Source: Myxococcus eversor (lineage in GTDB: Bacteria > Myxococcota > Myxococcia > Myxococcales > Myxococcaceae). From it: a DNA stretch of 64,000 nucleotides. The notes under the pieces were generated by a model. It was not told where the DNA came from and searched no databases. It worked only from the letters and a program-made list of their open reading frames with translations. The DNA lies in the NCBI RefSeq assembly GCF_010894455.1, contig NZ_JAAIXY010000018.1, positions 205,902 to 269,901 on the forward strand. Reading direction: 5' to 3'. Shown here piece by piece: positions 34,930 to 44,473 of the stretch (position 1 is the first letter of the stretch; the number at the start of each line of letters is the position of its first letter). The position numbers and the translations under genes are program-made.

Positions 34930-36978
34930 ATGCAGGCGGACACACGGGACGGGACGCGCGGCCGGGAGTCGGTGCTCGGCTACCGGGTGGGGACAGAGCT
35001 GACCGCGGTGGCTTCGTTCGGCAACGGCAACAGCGACACGGCGGGCCGGCTCATCCAACTCTCGCTGGAGCACCTGACGCTGAGCCTGGACTCGAACGCG
35101 ATGCCGCGTCCGGGACAGGCCGCCTCGGTGGTGCTGGGCCAGGGCGAGCGCTGGGCGACGTCGCTGGACGCGGAGGTCATGGAGGTGCGCGGCGGAAAGC
35201 CGGAGGTCAGCCTCCGCTTCGTGTCGCCGCCGCTGGACGCGGGCCGTCGCATCGTCACGGTGCTGGAGGCGCTGCGCGACAACGGCCTGTTGCTGCCGCC
35301 GGAGACGCGGCCCGTCTGGAAGGAGCGCATCGACCGCAAGGACCGCGTCGCGCGCATCTGTGAAGCGCTCGCGGGTCGTCAGGCGCGCGGCATGGCGCGC
35401 ACGCCGGATGGCCAGAAGGTCGCCGTGACGGCGGTCTCCTTCGACGCGCTCCAGGGCCGCATGGGCTGGCGCTTCGACGGGCCCATGCCTCGCGGCCCCT
35501 TCGTGGTGGAGGCCTTCGGCTACAGCAGCGTGGTGCACCTGGAGGTGACGGAGGCGCGCGAGGAGGACGGCTGGGTGGTGATGCCGGTGCCCTCGGAGCT
35601 GGTGCGCTACCGCCACCGCTGGCTGCGTCGCGCGCCGCCGAGCAGCGCGTGCACGCTGTCCTTCAACCACCCCATGTGGCCGCAGGTGCACGTGAAGCGG
35701 CCCGTGTTGGACTTGTCCTATGAGGGCCTGGCCTTCATGACCGAGCCGGGCGAGGACCTCCTGTACCCGGGCCTGCGTCAGCCGGTGCTCGAAGTCGCCA
35801 TGGAGGGCCTGGCGCCGGTGCGGCTGCGCGCGGAGGTGCGCAACATCTCCAGCATGGCGGCGGGGCGTCGGTGCGGCATGTCCGTGCGACCGCTCGACGC
35901 GGAGGGTGCCCGGGCGTGGCGCGCGCTGGTGGAGGCGCAGATGCACCCGTCCACCCGCGTGGAGGGTGACTGGGGCGACGCGACGTGGAAGCTCTTCCAG
36001 GGCTCCGGCTACTTCGGTCTGCCGGGCAAGTCGCAGGAGGACTTCACGGAGGAGCGTCCCTGGTTCGACGCCACGCAGGAGCGGCTGGAGGGCCGCACGC
36101 GGCTGGGCTACCGGGTGGTGCGCCCGTCGGGTGACTCGCTGGAGGCCACGCTGTCCGTGGTGAAGCCGTACGAGAACACGTGGATGGCGCACCAACTGGC
36201 GCGTCAGGCGGTGCCCGGTCAGCGCTCCTCTGCGCGCGAGGCGCTGCGTGACATCTACCTGCGCGGCTACGAGCCCACGCAGGTGGACCCGGACGTGAAG
36301 TGGTTCATCGCCTTCTGCGAGGCGAACGTGCGCTGGGTGCGCTTCACCAAGTTCGACTTCGCCAACTGGTACGAGCACACCGGCCAGGCGTCCCTCACGC
36401 CCTTCCGGCTGATGGAGGCGGAGGTCGACCGCGAGTGGGAGGTGCCCGTGGAAGTCGAAGTCGGGGTGCCCACCGAGGCCGAGCGCGCGCGCTTCTTCCA
36501 GGAAGTGGAGCGCACCCGCCCCGTCGCCTACCGCGAGGCGCTCGATTTGGTGGAGGAGCGCTTCGACCTGTCGCGCGCGAGGACGAAGTGGGGCGAGGCG
36601 GGCCTGGGCCGCGAGCGCGAGCTGCGCGTGGCCCGCGTCGACGGCCGCGCGGTGGCGCTGGCGGTGATGGAGTCGGCGCAGCCGGGCCTCAACCTCTTCA
36701 ACGTGCTGGATGGCGTGCGTCTGTTCCCGCTGGTGGATGACGCGCTCCCGGAAGCGCAGCGGGCCATGCTGGCGCTGCTGGCGCACGCGGCGGAGTGGTA
36801 CCGCCCGCGCGGTCGCCGCGTCTTCGTCCACTACGTGGAGTCCACCTGCGTGGAGTACGTCGAGCGCGCCGCCCTGGCCGACCTGGGCGAGGGCAAGCTG
36901 TGGATCATCTCCTCCGCGCTGCTGCCGGAGTTCCTCGAACACCTGTGCGAGGCGACCACGCCCCGCGCGGCGTCCTGA
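34930..36978 (+). CDS. PilZ-domain protein with C-terminal GNAT-like region
   Basis: A 682-residue protein from the ATG at 34930 with GGAG five bases upstream (an in-frame extension to 34834 is possible). Residues about 15-120 form a YcgR-N-like beta domain. Another beta domain at about 225-345 (WLRRAPPSSACTLSF, LDLSYEGLAFMTEPGED, RAEVRNISSMAAGRRCGMSV) has PilZ shape: an R-containing start and D/N-x-S-x-x-G-type motif, consistent with c-di-GMP binding. The C-terminal 330 residues (from GRTRLGYRVVRPSGDSLEAT) resemble an acetyltransferase-like fold. It may couple c-di-GMP to motility or envelope functions. It ends at a strong bidirectional terminator. Confidence 0.72.
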   Translation: MQADTRDGTRGRESVLGYRVGTELTAVASFGNGNSDTAGRLIQLSLEHLTLSLDSNAMPRPGQAASVVLGQGERWATSLDAEVMEVRGGKPEVSLRFVSPPLDAGRRIVTVLEALRDNGLLLPPETRPVWKERIDRKDRVARICEALAGRQARGMARTPDGQKVAVTAVSFDALQGRMGWRFDGPMPRGPFVVEAFGYSSVVHLEVTEAREEDGWVVMPVPSELVRYRHRWLRRAPPSSACTLSFNHPMWPQVHVKRPVLDLSYEGLAFMTEPGEDLLYPGLRQPVLEVAMEGLAPVRLRAEVRNISSMAAGRRCGMSVRPLDAEGARAWRALVEAQMHPSTRVEGDWGDATWKLFQGSGYFGLPGKSQEDFTEERPWFDATQERLEGRTRLGYRVVRPSGDSLEATLSVVKPYENTWMAHQLARQAVPGQRSSAREALRDIYLRGYEPTQVDPDVKWFIAFCEANVRWVRFTKFDFANWYEHTGQASLTPFRLMEAEVDREWEVPVEVEVGVPTEAERARFFQEVERTRPVAYREALDLVEERFDLSRARTKWGEAGLGRERELRVARVDGRAVALAVMESAQPGLNLFNVLDGVRLFPLVDDALPEAQRAMLALLAHAAEWYRPRGRRVFVHYVESTCVEYVERAALADLGEGKLWIISSALLPEFLEHLCEATTPRAAS

Positions 36979-37052
36979 GCGGGGCTCCGAGCCTCCGGGC
37001 TTCGGAAGCCTCGGGCCGACGAACCCGGTGACCACGGCCAGCGGACATGAAA

Positions 37053-37085
37053 AGGCCGGGTGGCCCCAGTGGCTCCACCCGGCCT
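37053..37085. terminator. Bidirectional Rho-independent terminator
   Basis: AGGCCGGGTGG (37053-37063) pairs perfectly with CCACCCGGCCT (37075-37085) around an 11-base loop. T-rich bases follow on both sides (ATTCATTT to the right; TTTT on the minus strand to the left). It serves the convergent PilZ and M36 protease genes. Confidence 0.85.
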
Positions 37086-37113
37086 CATTCATTTCAGGCG
37101 ACTGGCGAGGGGC

Positions 37114-40059
37114 TTACTGCTTCGCCACGCGCAGGTAGTACGTCACGCCGCCGATATCGCGGGTCTTCCCCTGGGCGGACGGGTCCTCCAGCACGGCCGC
37201 GAAGTCGAACTGCTCGAAGGCCTCCGTCTGCTTGCCGGTGAACTCGTTGTCCTTGAACTCCAGGCCGATGTTGAACTCCTGCAGCGGCTTGAGGGGAATC
37301 TGGAACATCGCGCGGGTCGGGTCGGCGACGCGGAACTGCGTCTCGCCCACGCGCTCGATGCCCTCCGACTTGCCGCCAGCGGCCTGCCACAGCGCCGTCA
37401 GCTGCTGGCCCAGGTCCACGACGATGGTGCCGCGCGCGATGAACGGGCGCTTCGCGTCCGTCGTCAGCTCACGGAAGCGCACGTTGAACATGCGGTCCTC
37501 GCGCAGCGTGTTGCGCAGGATGAACGTGGCGTTGGAGAAGCCGAACGGCACCATGTTCACCACGTTGGTGTTGCGCCAGATGATGTTGTTGTTCTGGCGG
37601 GTGTTGTAGTCCGGGTTGCCAATCTCCACCGTCGTCATCGGGTCCGCCGGCGTCACCAGGCGCGCGAGCAGGCAGTAGTGGCCCTGGAAGGGCGGGTTCC
37701 ACTGCACGACGATTTCGTCATCCGCGCCGCCCGCCAGGTACACCAGCGTCGTCTGGCCAATCTCCGTCCAGCCGGCCGGCCACGAGGTGCTGGTCGCCGC
37801 GTTGGTGCCGTACAGCTTCACCACCACGTTGTGCGCGTCCACCGTGCTGCGGTTGCGAACCTTCACGTGCACGTAGTTCGGCTGGCCGAACTCGGGGTTC
37901 TCGTGCGGACCGGGGGTGGGCGAGTTGCGGACCCAGATGTCCTCGCTCTCCCACATGCCGTTGCCCGCGGTGGCCGCGTCCGGCTCGTTGCCGGTGTCCC
38001 ACGGCTTGTCCTTGCCCCACACGTCCGTGCGGCAGGCGGTGGGAACCGCGAAGCCGTTGGTGGGGTTGGTGCTGTTGGAGGTGCCGGACACCGCGTCGGT
38101 GCCCAGGCCGAAGGCGGCGAACGCCGTCCACAGCCGGCAGACGTCCTCACCGCTGTGCAGCGTCGTCGCCGCGGCGATGATGCCGTCGCGCACCTGGGTG
38201 AAGGTGGGGCTGCAGGGCGTGTTCTTCAGGCCCTCGGTCAGGTACAGCATCATGCGCTGGTTACCGGCGCTGCCCGCGGCGTTGTAGAGGTTGGCGTCGA
38301 ACCCCCAGCGGTCCACCAGCGCCCAGTACGCCTCCCACCCCGCCTGGGCGAACACGGAGCCCACGCCGTGGGGAATGGCCATGCCGTTGATGCTGGCGTA
38401 CGTCCACGTGTTGACCGTCTGGCTGGTGCTGTAGCGCTGCCCGCGGATGCCCAGGCCCGTCGTCGGCTGGCCGAGCGCGTACGTGCCCATGCCGCGACCC
38501 TGGGGGCCGGTGTCCGTGGCGCGCGCGGTGTACATGAGCGACAGGAAGTCGCTGATGCCCTCGCCCGGCGCCTGGTTGTTGTTGAGGCAGGAGACGTTGG
38601 CGGGGCCGCCGACCAGGCGGTTGGAGATGCCGTGGCCGGCCTCGTGGACGATGATGCCGCTGTCCAAATCACCGTCGCGGTTGGGCACCGTGGTGGTCCA
38701 CCGGTACATCTGCATGCGCGGACGCTGGCCGTCCGGCGGCGTGAGGAAGTTGGCGTTGTTGGTGCTGGTGCCGTCCTGCGCCTCGGCGCGCACGTCGTCG
38801 TTGCCCACGCCGCCGTTGCCGTAGGTGTTGACCTGGAAGTTGCCGCCGGCCTCGTCGAAGCCGTACTGGTACTGGATGTCGTGGATGATGTTGTTCCAGT
38901 AGAACAGGTTGGTGACGGCGGCCGGGATGTACGTGCCGGGCGCGTTGGCCAGGTTCAGCGGGAAGCTGCAGAGGAGGGACGGGCCGCAGTCCGGCTCCGG
39001 GGTGGTGGGCGGCAGGTTGTTGGCGTCCGCGTCATCGTAGGCGTGGACGTTGTTGCCGCGGTGGATGGTGAACTCGGGGCCGGTGACGCCGTCCGTGTCA
39101 TGCCAGCCGAAGGGAGAGGCCGTCAGGTTGGCGGGGTTGAGCACGCTCACCCGCAGGCCGTGGTTGGGGCTCTCCACGGGGCGCGGATACACGGAGTAGG
39201 CATCCGAGGCGACCCAGTCGAAGCGCGTCCATACCTCGCCCGTCGTCGCGTCCACCGTCATGTCATAGACGTGCTCCTGGTCCGGCGTGTGGACCTGGAA
39301 GTTCCACACCAGCCGGGCGTCGCCCTGGTTGACGGGGAGCAGCGCGAGCTGCGCGTCGATGGGCGCGGTGGAGATGCCGGACTGCTCCACGCGGGTGCGC
39401 TGGCGGGGACCGGACTCCTTCTCCAACTCGCGGGGCGCGGTGAGCGACTTCAGGCCCAGGTGGCGCGCGGCCCCGGAGACGGCGGCGGCGGCGCCCAGGC
39501 GGGGCTGGGTGCTGGTGACGGCGCGGGCCAGCGCGGGCAGGAAGTCACTGTGCACGCTGAGCACGCGGCCTTCGCTGTCCACGTTGATTTGGAGCTGGCC
39601 GTTGTAGAGCGGCAGCCCCTGGTGCGTCTGGCGCAGGTACAGGTGGGTGACACCGCTCTGCCGCGAATAGACGCGGTCGGTGACCTCCAGGTTCGCCAGG
39701 TCCGTCAGCTCCAGGCCGAGCAGCTCCCGCTGCGCCTGGACGAAGGAGAGGCCCACGGCGAGGGCGTCACCGCTGCTGCGGCCGGACAGCGCGCCCACCG
39801 GGTTGACGATGGAGCGGACCAGGCCCGTGGAGGCGTCGTGCTCCAGGCGGAGCTCGGGCACGCTGCGGCGCAGCGCCGCCTCCTTGTCCTTCTGCAGCGC
39901 GCTCACGCCCTTCTTCAGGCCGAGGTTGAGGGAGATGCGGGCGTCGTGGTTGCGCGCGACGCTCGTGTCCTGCGTGGCCGCGAGGGCGGTGGGAGCGCTC
40001 AAGGCTCCCATCAGCACCAGCGCCTGGGTGAGGCGGCGGCGGAAATGACCCTGTGACAT
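37114..40059 (-). CDS. Secreted M36 (fungalysin-type) zinc metalloprotease
   Basis: A 981-residue protein with an N-terminal signal peptide (LVLMGALSAPTALA), a propeptide of FTP/PepSY type (about 40-260, with LGLELTDLANLEVTDRVYSR and LPLYNGQLQINVD) and the M36 catalytic domain: IIVHEAGHGISNRL carries the zinc-binding H-E-x-x-H, and GEGISDFLSLMY some 30 residues later holds the third ligand glutamate. The last 280 residues are a beta-rich extension (CARDB-like segment VHVKVRNRSTVDAHNVVVKL). It should be exported, self-processed and active in protein degradation, fitting a predatory lifestyle. It is a single gene, closed by a strong terminator. Confidence 0.93.
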   Translation of the reverse strand: MSQGHFRRRLTQALVLMGALSAPTALAATQDTSVARNHDARISLNLGLKKGVSALQKDKEAALRRSVPELRLEHDASTGLVRSIVNPVGALSGRSSGDALAVGLSFVQAQRELLGLELTDLANLEVTDRVYSRQSGVTHLYLRQTHQGLPLYNGQLQINVDSEGRVLSVHSDFLPALARAVTSTQPRLGAAAAVSGAARHLGLKSLTAPRELEKESGPRQRTRVEQSGISTAPIDAQLALLPVNQGDARLVWNFQVHTPDQEHVYDMTVDATTGEVWTRFDWVASDAYSVYPRPVESPNHGLRVSVLNPANLTASPFGWHDTDGVTGPEFTIHRGNNVHAYDDADANNLPPTTPEPDCGPSLLCSFPLNLANAPGTYIPAAVTNLFYWNNIIHDIQYQYGFDEAGGNFQVNTYGNGGVGNDDVRAEAQDGTSTNNANFLTPPDGQRPRMQMYRWTTTVPNRDGDLDSGIIVHEAGHGISNRLVGGPANVSCLNNNQAPGEGISDFLSLMYTARATDTGPQGRGMGTYALGQPTTGLGIRGQRYSTSQTVNTWTYASINGMAIPHGVGSVFAQAGWEAYWALVDRWGFDANLYNAAGSAGNQRMMLYLTEGLKNTPCSPTFTQVRDGIIAAATTLHSGEDVCRLWTAFAAFGLGTDAVSGTSNSTNPTNGFAVPTACRTDVWGKDKPWDTGNEPDAATAGNGMWESEDIWVRNSPTPGPHENPEFGQPNYVHVKVRNRSTVDAHNVVVKLYGTNAATSTSWPAGWTEIGQTTLVYLAGGADDEIVVQWNPPFQGHYCLLARLVTPADPMTTVEIGNPDYNTRQNNNIIWRNTNVVNMVPFGFSNATFILRNTLREDRMFNVRFRELTTDAKRPFIARGTIVVDLGQQLTALWQAAGGKSEGIERVGETQFRVADPTRAMFQIPLKPLQEFNIGLEFKDNEFTGKQTEAFEQFDFAAVLEDPSAQGKTRDIGGVTYYLRVAKQ

Positions 40060-40501
40060 GTAGACTCCTGCTCTGGGGATGAAACAAGCCGGCGGGGATG
40101 AAGAACCGGCTACCCCGCACAGAGCAGTGGACGTGCCAACTGAGTCCTCGAAGCCTTTCAGGCAAGGCTTGGAAAAACTGTAGCGCCCGCCGTCACAACG
40201 GCGGGAAGCGTGTAGCAGCGCGAGTCACAGCGAACGTCAGGAACGTCGCCGTAAGCTCATGGAATTCTTCATGTCCGTGAAGAACTCCTCCGTGGCTGAA
40301 ATCAACGGCTCCGGTGTGAGCACGGGGCGAACGAGACACCGTGTTTCAAAACAGGGTGAGCGAGGACCTCGGGCCATACCCAGACGCCGTCAGCCCATGT
40401 GTTTTTTATCGCGATACGTTCCGAGCGCCCGTCACTGGCTCTCGCCTCCCCGAGGTTTGACTCAGGGGAGGCGAAAGCGGGAGCGGACTCGCGACGACTG
40501 A
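40060..40501. other. 442-bp intergenic region upstream of the protease gene
   Basis: The region between the NYN-gene stop and the M36-protease start. It holds the protease promoter and leader. A dyad TTCTTCA/TGAAGAA with a six-base spacer occurs at 40265-40284, and AT-rich stretches lie around 40330-40420 (including TTTCAAAAC and TTTTTTATCGCG). No open reading frame or RNA gene is convincing. Confidence 0.45.
40442..40474 (-). terminator. Terminator-like hairpin after the NYN gene
   Basis: TCGCCTCCCC (40442-40451) pairs perfectly with GGGGAGGCGA (40465-40474) around a 13-base loop, 28 bp beyond the stop of the minus-strand NYN gene. The following minus-strand sequence is only mildly T-rich, so it may act with Rho or as RNA stabiliser. 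Confidence 0.6.
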
Positions 40502-41485
40502 CTACAGCCCGTCATCCTCTTCGGGGTCCGGGTAGGACTCGAGCTCGTCCTCAGACTCCTCGGTGTTGCGGCCCCGGCCCTGCTTCTTGCCCTTGCCTTC
40601 GCTCTTGGCCTCGCTGCCGCCCGCGAGGTCCGCGTCAGGGCCGACGACGTACCACTGACGGCCCTGCTGGATGCGGCGCAGCACGCCTTCCGTCTCCAGC
40701 GCGGCGAGCAGCTTGGCGAACGTGGGGAAGCCGTGCTCGCGCTCGTCGAAGTCCGGCTCCTTGCGGACGATGGTCTCCTTGATGAGCGAGGGATTGACCG
40801 GGCCGGTGGCGCGGGCAATCAGGTTCTGCACCACCTCGCGGGCAATCTCCGGAACCTCCGTCTTGGAGTCGCGCTTGCCACCCGAGGGCGCGGCCTCCTT
40901 CGCCTCGGCCTTGCCGGCCTTGCCCGGCGCGTCGCGGCCATGGCGGCCCCGCTTGCCGTGCCCCACTTCCTCGGTGGCGTGGCGCCCCTTGTCCTTGTCG
41001 CCCTTCTCCGAGCGCTGGCGCGTGGTGCGCAGGTAGATGAACTCGTCGCACGCGTTGACGAAGAGGGGAGAGGTGGACTCCTTCACCGCCAGCCCGATGA
41101 CGGTGCGGCCGTTCTCACGCAGCTTGTAGGCGAGCGGACAGAAGTCGCTGTCGCCGGAGGCGATGACGAAGGTGTCGATGCTCTCCCGCGCGTAGCACAG
41201 CTCCAGCGAGTCGATGACCAGGCGCATGTCCGCGCCGTTCTTCCCCGCGCGCGTGGAGGGGGGCACGTCGATGAGCTCCACGCCGAAGCGGTGGAGGCCC
41301 ATCTTCGCCTCGTTGAAGCGGGACCAGTCACAGTAGGCGCGGCGGAAGACGACCTTCCCCTTCTCCAGCAGCCGGTCGAGCGAGGGCTGGAGGTCGAAGT
41401 TGGAGGCGCTGATGCCGGTGTTGGTGACGAGGTTCTCGAAGTCGAGGAAAAGGGCGATGCGGTGTTCGTTGGTGCGACCGTTCAC
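40502..41485 (-). CDS. NYN-domain nuclease-like protein with C-terminal OST-HTH-like domain
   Basis: A 327-residue protein starting at the GTG at 41485 with AGAGG six bases upstream. Residues about 8-160 form a NYN/LabA (DUF88) PIN-like domain: IALFLDFENL with the first aspartate, GADMRLVIDSLELCY and IDTFVIASGDSDFCPLAYKL with the conserved acidic residues, so RNase activity is likely. A Lys/Arg-rich linker leads to a winged-helix region of LOTUS/OST-HTH type (about 225-290, PVNPSLIKETIVRKEPDFDE then GFPTFAKLLAALETEGVLRR), which binds RNA in other proteins. The tail is acidic. It likely cuts or processes RNA. It is a single gene with its own terminator. Confidence 0.86.
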   Translation of the reverse strand: MNGRTNEHRIALFLDFENLVTNTGISASNFDLQPSLDRLLEKGKVVFRRAYCDWSRFNEAKMGLHRFGVELIDVPPSTRAGKNGADMRLVIDSLELCYARESIDTFVIASGDSDFCPLAYKLRENGRTVIGLAVKESTSPLFVNACDEFIYLRTTRQRSEKGDKDKGRHATEEVGHGKRGRHGRDAPGKAGKAEAKEAAPSGGKRDSKTEVPEIAREVVQNLIARATGPVNPSLIKETIVRKEPDFDEREHGFPTFAKLLAALETEGVLRRIQQGRQWYVVGPDADLAGGSEAKSEGKGKKQGRGRNTEESEDELESYPDPEEDDGL

Positions 41486-41776
41486 GTGCGGCCTCTGCGA
41501 TAGGCGCCGGTGTACGGCGCGATGGGCGCCGATGCGCGGCGCGGATGGAGCCCCGGCGCTTTTCCTCCGTTCGGAGGGCGCCCGCCGGGCCCTGCGGGTG
41601 CACCCTAGCCTGTTCCCGACGCCCTGGGGCGTTGGCGTTCGTCGGCTGAACACTCGGTGGGAGGCGGTGGCCTGTCCTTCCGGGAGGTGGCCAGGGCACG
41701 GTCCAGGCGTGAGCGTCGCGTCGTGGCCTACCTTCGCGGGAGACGGGTCCAAGGACCCCCAGCCGGAGTACGAGTC

Positions 41777-42259
41777 ATGACACGAGGAATGATGTCCAGC
41801 CGATGGAAGCGAATCGCCTGGGTGGCCCCGGCGCTGGCCGCGCTGCTGGTTCCCACCGTCGGCCTGGCGGAGCCCCCCACTGGGACCGCCACGGAGCAGA
41901 CGAGCCTTGAGCCCCAATTGGACACGACGGGCAACCTCGCCGGCAACGTGCCCCCGCTGAACCTGGGCGGCATGATTGGCGCCGATGTCACGCCCACCCA
42001 GGGCATGACCCGCATCGTCCAGGGGCCCGATGTGGAGCTGCAACCCGACCCCAAGCGCACCCGTCAGATTGAGGGTGACGTGGTGGCGCTGAAGGGCAGC
42101 GTGCTCTACGTCCAGCCCGACGGGGGCGCGGTGGTTCCCCTGAGCCTGGAGGCGCTCAGGCTCAAGCAGACTCCCAAGGAGGGCCGGCGGGTGATGGCCG
42201 ACTACCAGGTGGAGAACGAGACGCAGAACGTGGCGACCGCGCTGGCCGGAGAGAAGTGA
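41777..42259 (+). CDS. Exported small hypothetical protein
   Basis: A 160-residue protein from the ATG at 41777 (ATG codons 4 and 5 codons later are alternatives). It has a signal peptide (WVAPALAALLVPTVGLA) and a mature part with a low-complexity Gly/Thr/Asn region. A small beta module (IEGDVVALKGSVLYVQPDGG then AVVPLSLEALRLKQTP) is a pattern common in short myxobacterial exported proteins. The function is unknown. It ends at a strong shared terminator. Confidence 0.72.
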   Translation: MTRGMMSSRWKRIAWVAPALAALLVPTVGLAEPPTGTATEQTSLEPQLDTTGNLAGNVPPLNLGGMIGADVTPTQGMTRIVQGPDVELQPDPKRTRQIEGDVVALKGSVLYVQPDGGAVVPLSLEALRLKQTPKEGRRVMADYQVENETQNVATALAGEK

Positions 42260-42283
42260 GCCAGGGCCCCCTCACGAAATGAC

Positions 42284-42322
42284 TCGGGGGAGCGCCGCCA
42301 CGCCTTGGCGGTCCTCCCCCGA
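42284..42322. terminator. Strong bidirectional terminator
   Basis: The outer stem TCGGGGGAG (42284-42292) pairs with CTCCCCCGA (42314-42322), and the inner stem CCGCCA (42295-42300) with TGGCGG (42306-42311) around a five-base loop. It lies between the convergent small exported-protein gene and the aldolase gene. Confidence 0.82.
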
Positions 42323-42342
42323 ACCTCCAAGCCGCGAATGAG

Positions 42343-43437
42343 CTACTTCTTCTTGGCGCCGACGACGGTGTCGGGGCGCGCGTTCTCACCGAACTTGCCG
42401 GCGGTGTAGTCGCGCGCCATCTGCTCCAGCGTGACGTGCGGCACCTTCTTCGCGTGGCCCGCCTGACCGAACTGCTTCATGCGCTCCTCGCAGATGGCCT
42501 GCATGGCCGCGCGCGCGGGCGTCAGGTAGTAGCGCGGGTCGAACTCCTCCGGCTTGGCCATGAAGGCCTTGCGGATGGCGCCGGTGATGGCGAGCCGGTT
42601 GTCGGTGTCGACGTTGATTTTGCGCACGCCCGCGCGGATTCCGCGCTGAATCTCCTCCACCGGCACGCCGTAGGTCTCCTTGATGCGACCGCCGTTGGCG
42701 TTGATGATGTCGCACAGCTCCTTGGGGACGGAGCTGGAGCCGTGCATCACCAGGTGGCAGTTGGGAATCTTCTTGTGGATCTCCTCGATGCGGCTCATGG
42801 CGAGCACGTCGCCGCTGGGCTTGCGGGAGAACTTGTAGGCGCCGTGGCTGGTGCCCATGGCGACGGCGAGCGCGTCGATGCCCGTGCGGTTGACGAAGTC
42901 CACCGCCTGGTCCGGGTCCGTGAGGAGCTGCTCCAGCGTGAGCTTGCCCTCGGCGCCGTGGCCGTCCTCCTTCTCGCCCATGCCGCTCTCCAGCGAGCCC
43001 AGCACGCCCAGCTCACCCTCCACCGACACGCCGAAGCGGTGGGCCACGTTGACGACTTCGCGCGTGACGGCGACGTTGTACTCGTAGGTGGAGGGCGACT
43101 TGCCGTCCTCTTCCAGCGAGCCGTCCATCATCACGCTGGTGAAGCCCATGCGGATGGCGCTGATGCAGGTCTCCGGCGAGTTGCCGTGGTCCTGGTGCAT
43201 GACCACCGGAATCTCCGGGTAGAGCTCCACCGCGGCCTGCATCAGGTTCCGCAGGAACAAGTCATTGGTGTACTTCCGCGCCCCGCGCGACGCCTGGATG
43301 ATGGCCGGGCTCTGGGTGGCGCGAGCGGCCTCCATGATGGCCTGGATCTGCTCCATGTTGTTGACGTTGAGCGCGGCGACCCCGAAGTTGTTGGCGGCGG
43401 CGTAGTCGAGCAGGGGACGCAGGGCGATGAGCGGCAT
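42343..43437 (-). CDS. fba: Class II fructose-bisphosphate aldolase
   Basis: A 364-residue enzyme that splits fructose 1,6-bisphosphate to dihydroxyacetone phosphate and glyceraldehyde 3-phosphate with a divalent metal. Features: N-terminal GVAALNVNNMEQIQAIMEAA, VVMHQDHGNSPETC with the catalytic Asp and a zinc His, GFTSVMMDGSLEEDGK, the HGAEG loop, MGTSHGAYKFSR with another ligand, LVMHGSSSVP and the C-terminal KINVDTDNRLAITGAIRKAF. Length and the DNRLA motif point to the class IIB/Calvin-cycle subtype. It is probably housekeeping gene of glycolysis/gluconeogenesis; the HAD phosphatase gene upstream on the same strand, 116 bp away, may or may not be related. Confidence 0.95.
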   Translation of the reverse strand: MPLIALRPLLDYAAANNFGVAALNVNNMEQIQAIMEAARATQSPAIIQASRGARKYTNDLFLRNLMQAAVELYPEIPVVMHQDHGNSPETCISAIRMGFTSVMMDGSLEEDGKSPSTYEYNVAVTREVVNVAHRFGVSVEGELGVLGSLESGMGEKEDGHGAEGKLTLEQLLTDPDQAVDFVNRTGIDALAVAMGTSHGAYKFSRKPSGDVLAMSRIEEIHKKIPNCHLVMHGSSSVPKELCDIINANGGRIKETYGVPVEEIQRGIRAGVRKINVDTDNRLAITGAIRKAFMAKPEEFDPRYYLTPARAAMQAICEERMKQFGQAGHAKKVPHVTLEQMARDYTAGKFGENARPDTVVGAKKK

Positions 43438-43552
43438 GACTGTGTCTCTCCGTGGCGGATTTGAAGAAGGGAAGTACAGGCGCCTGAGTTAGCACGGACG
43501 CGCCCGAGGGCGCCGCCAAAAGCTCTCCGGACGCGTTCCCCACCCGACGCTG

Positions 43553-44329
43553 TCAGCGGGTGGGCACCGGGTGCAATTGGACCAGCGGGGGCAGGCGGTC
43601 CGCGCGCTCCAGCAGGCGGGGCTTGGGACGCACCGCGACTGGCACCCGGGACTCGGTGAGCAGCTCCAAATCGAACACGTTGTCCCCGAAGGCGGCATAC
43701 AGGGGCCGCTCGGTGCGCGCTCTCAGACACGTCACCTTCCCGGGGCCGTAGGGGATGGGGGCCACCACGTCCGGCAGCACCGTGCCGCCCGCGGACTGGG
43801 GGGTGCTGGCGATGACGTGCTCGGAGGAGATGCCCACCACGCGCGCGGCGGCCTCCACGACGGCGAGCGGCGAGGCGCTCACCACGTAGCAGGGGATGTC
43901 CTGCTCGCGGGCCCAGTCCACCACCAGGCGCACCTCCGGGTGGACGCGCTCGGCCACGCCGTGTGACTCCACCACGCCGCGAGCGAACGCGCGCAGCTCC
44001 TCCACCGGCCAGCCGGCGAACAGCCACGTCGCCATCTCGCAGATGTCGCGCTCGGCGATGCGGCCGGCCTGGAAGGCGGTGAACAGCCTGCGGGCCAGCG
44101 TGCTGTTGCTACCTTCGAGTTCCAGGCCGTGGGCCGCGGCCACCTGCTCCATCCGGGGGCGGGCCTCGTCGCGCACGGCGTCGCGTCCCGTCACTGCCAT
44201 GAACAGGTCGTCACCGACGTCACCGCTCCACAGGGTGCCGTCTCCGTCGAACGCCAGGAGGCCCCCCGGCGCGGCCTGCGCCTCGCGAGCGATGCGCTCC
44301 AGCGTCTGCTCCACGTGCTCCATCTTCAT
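43553..44329 (-). CDS. HAD-superfamily phosphatase (PSP/HAD-IB-like)
   Basis: A 258-residue enzyme of the haloacid dehalogenase superfamily. Motif I is LLAFDGDGTLWSGD, with the nucleophile and general-acid aspartates; motif II is CYVVSASP; motif IV is LYAAFGDNVFDLELL. The helical cap of about 100 residues (from TGRDAVRDEARPRMEQVAAA) between motif I and II resembles phosphoserine-phosphatase-like members. It diverges from the aminotransferase operon, sharing a 144-bp promoter region, so it may supply the dephosphorylation step of that pathway (inference). The start ATG at 44329 is followed two codons later by a second ATG. Confidence 0.85.
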   Translation of the reverse strand: MKMEHVEQTLERIAREAQAAPGGLLAFDGDGTLWSGDVGDDLFMAVTGRDAVRDEARPRMEQVAAAHGLELEGSNSTLARRLFTAFQAGRIAERDICEMATWLFAGWPVEELRAFARGVVESHGVAERVHPEVRLVVDWAREQDIPCYVVSASPLAVVEAAARVVGISSEHVIASTPQSAGGTVLPDVVAPIPYGPGKVTCLRARTERPLYAAFGDNVFDLELLTESRVPVAVRPKPRLLERADRLPPLVQLHPVPTR

Positions 44330-44473
44330 GGCGGGACATCCTGGCCGGATGGCCTCGCGCGGCCAACCCCCGATGATTCACCGAAGGAATTTTCGAGCCT
44401 CCGTTCACTCTCCAGCAGCACGGGGAATTGAAGCGTCCAAGGGGGGACGTTTCACGCCGTTGGGGGAACACGC

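Noticed and set aside
37060..40056. A 998-codon open frame opposite the M36 protease
   Set aside because: It is a high-GC shadow of the protease gene; its composition (Val/His/Arg/Gly runs) has no domain, while the minus strand has a complete fungalysin.
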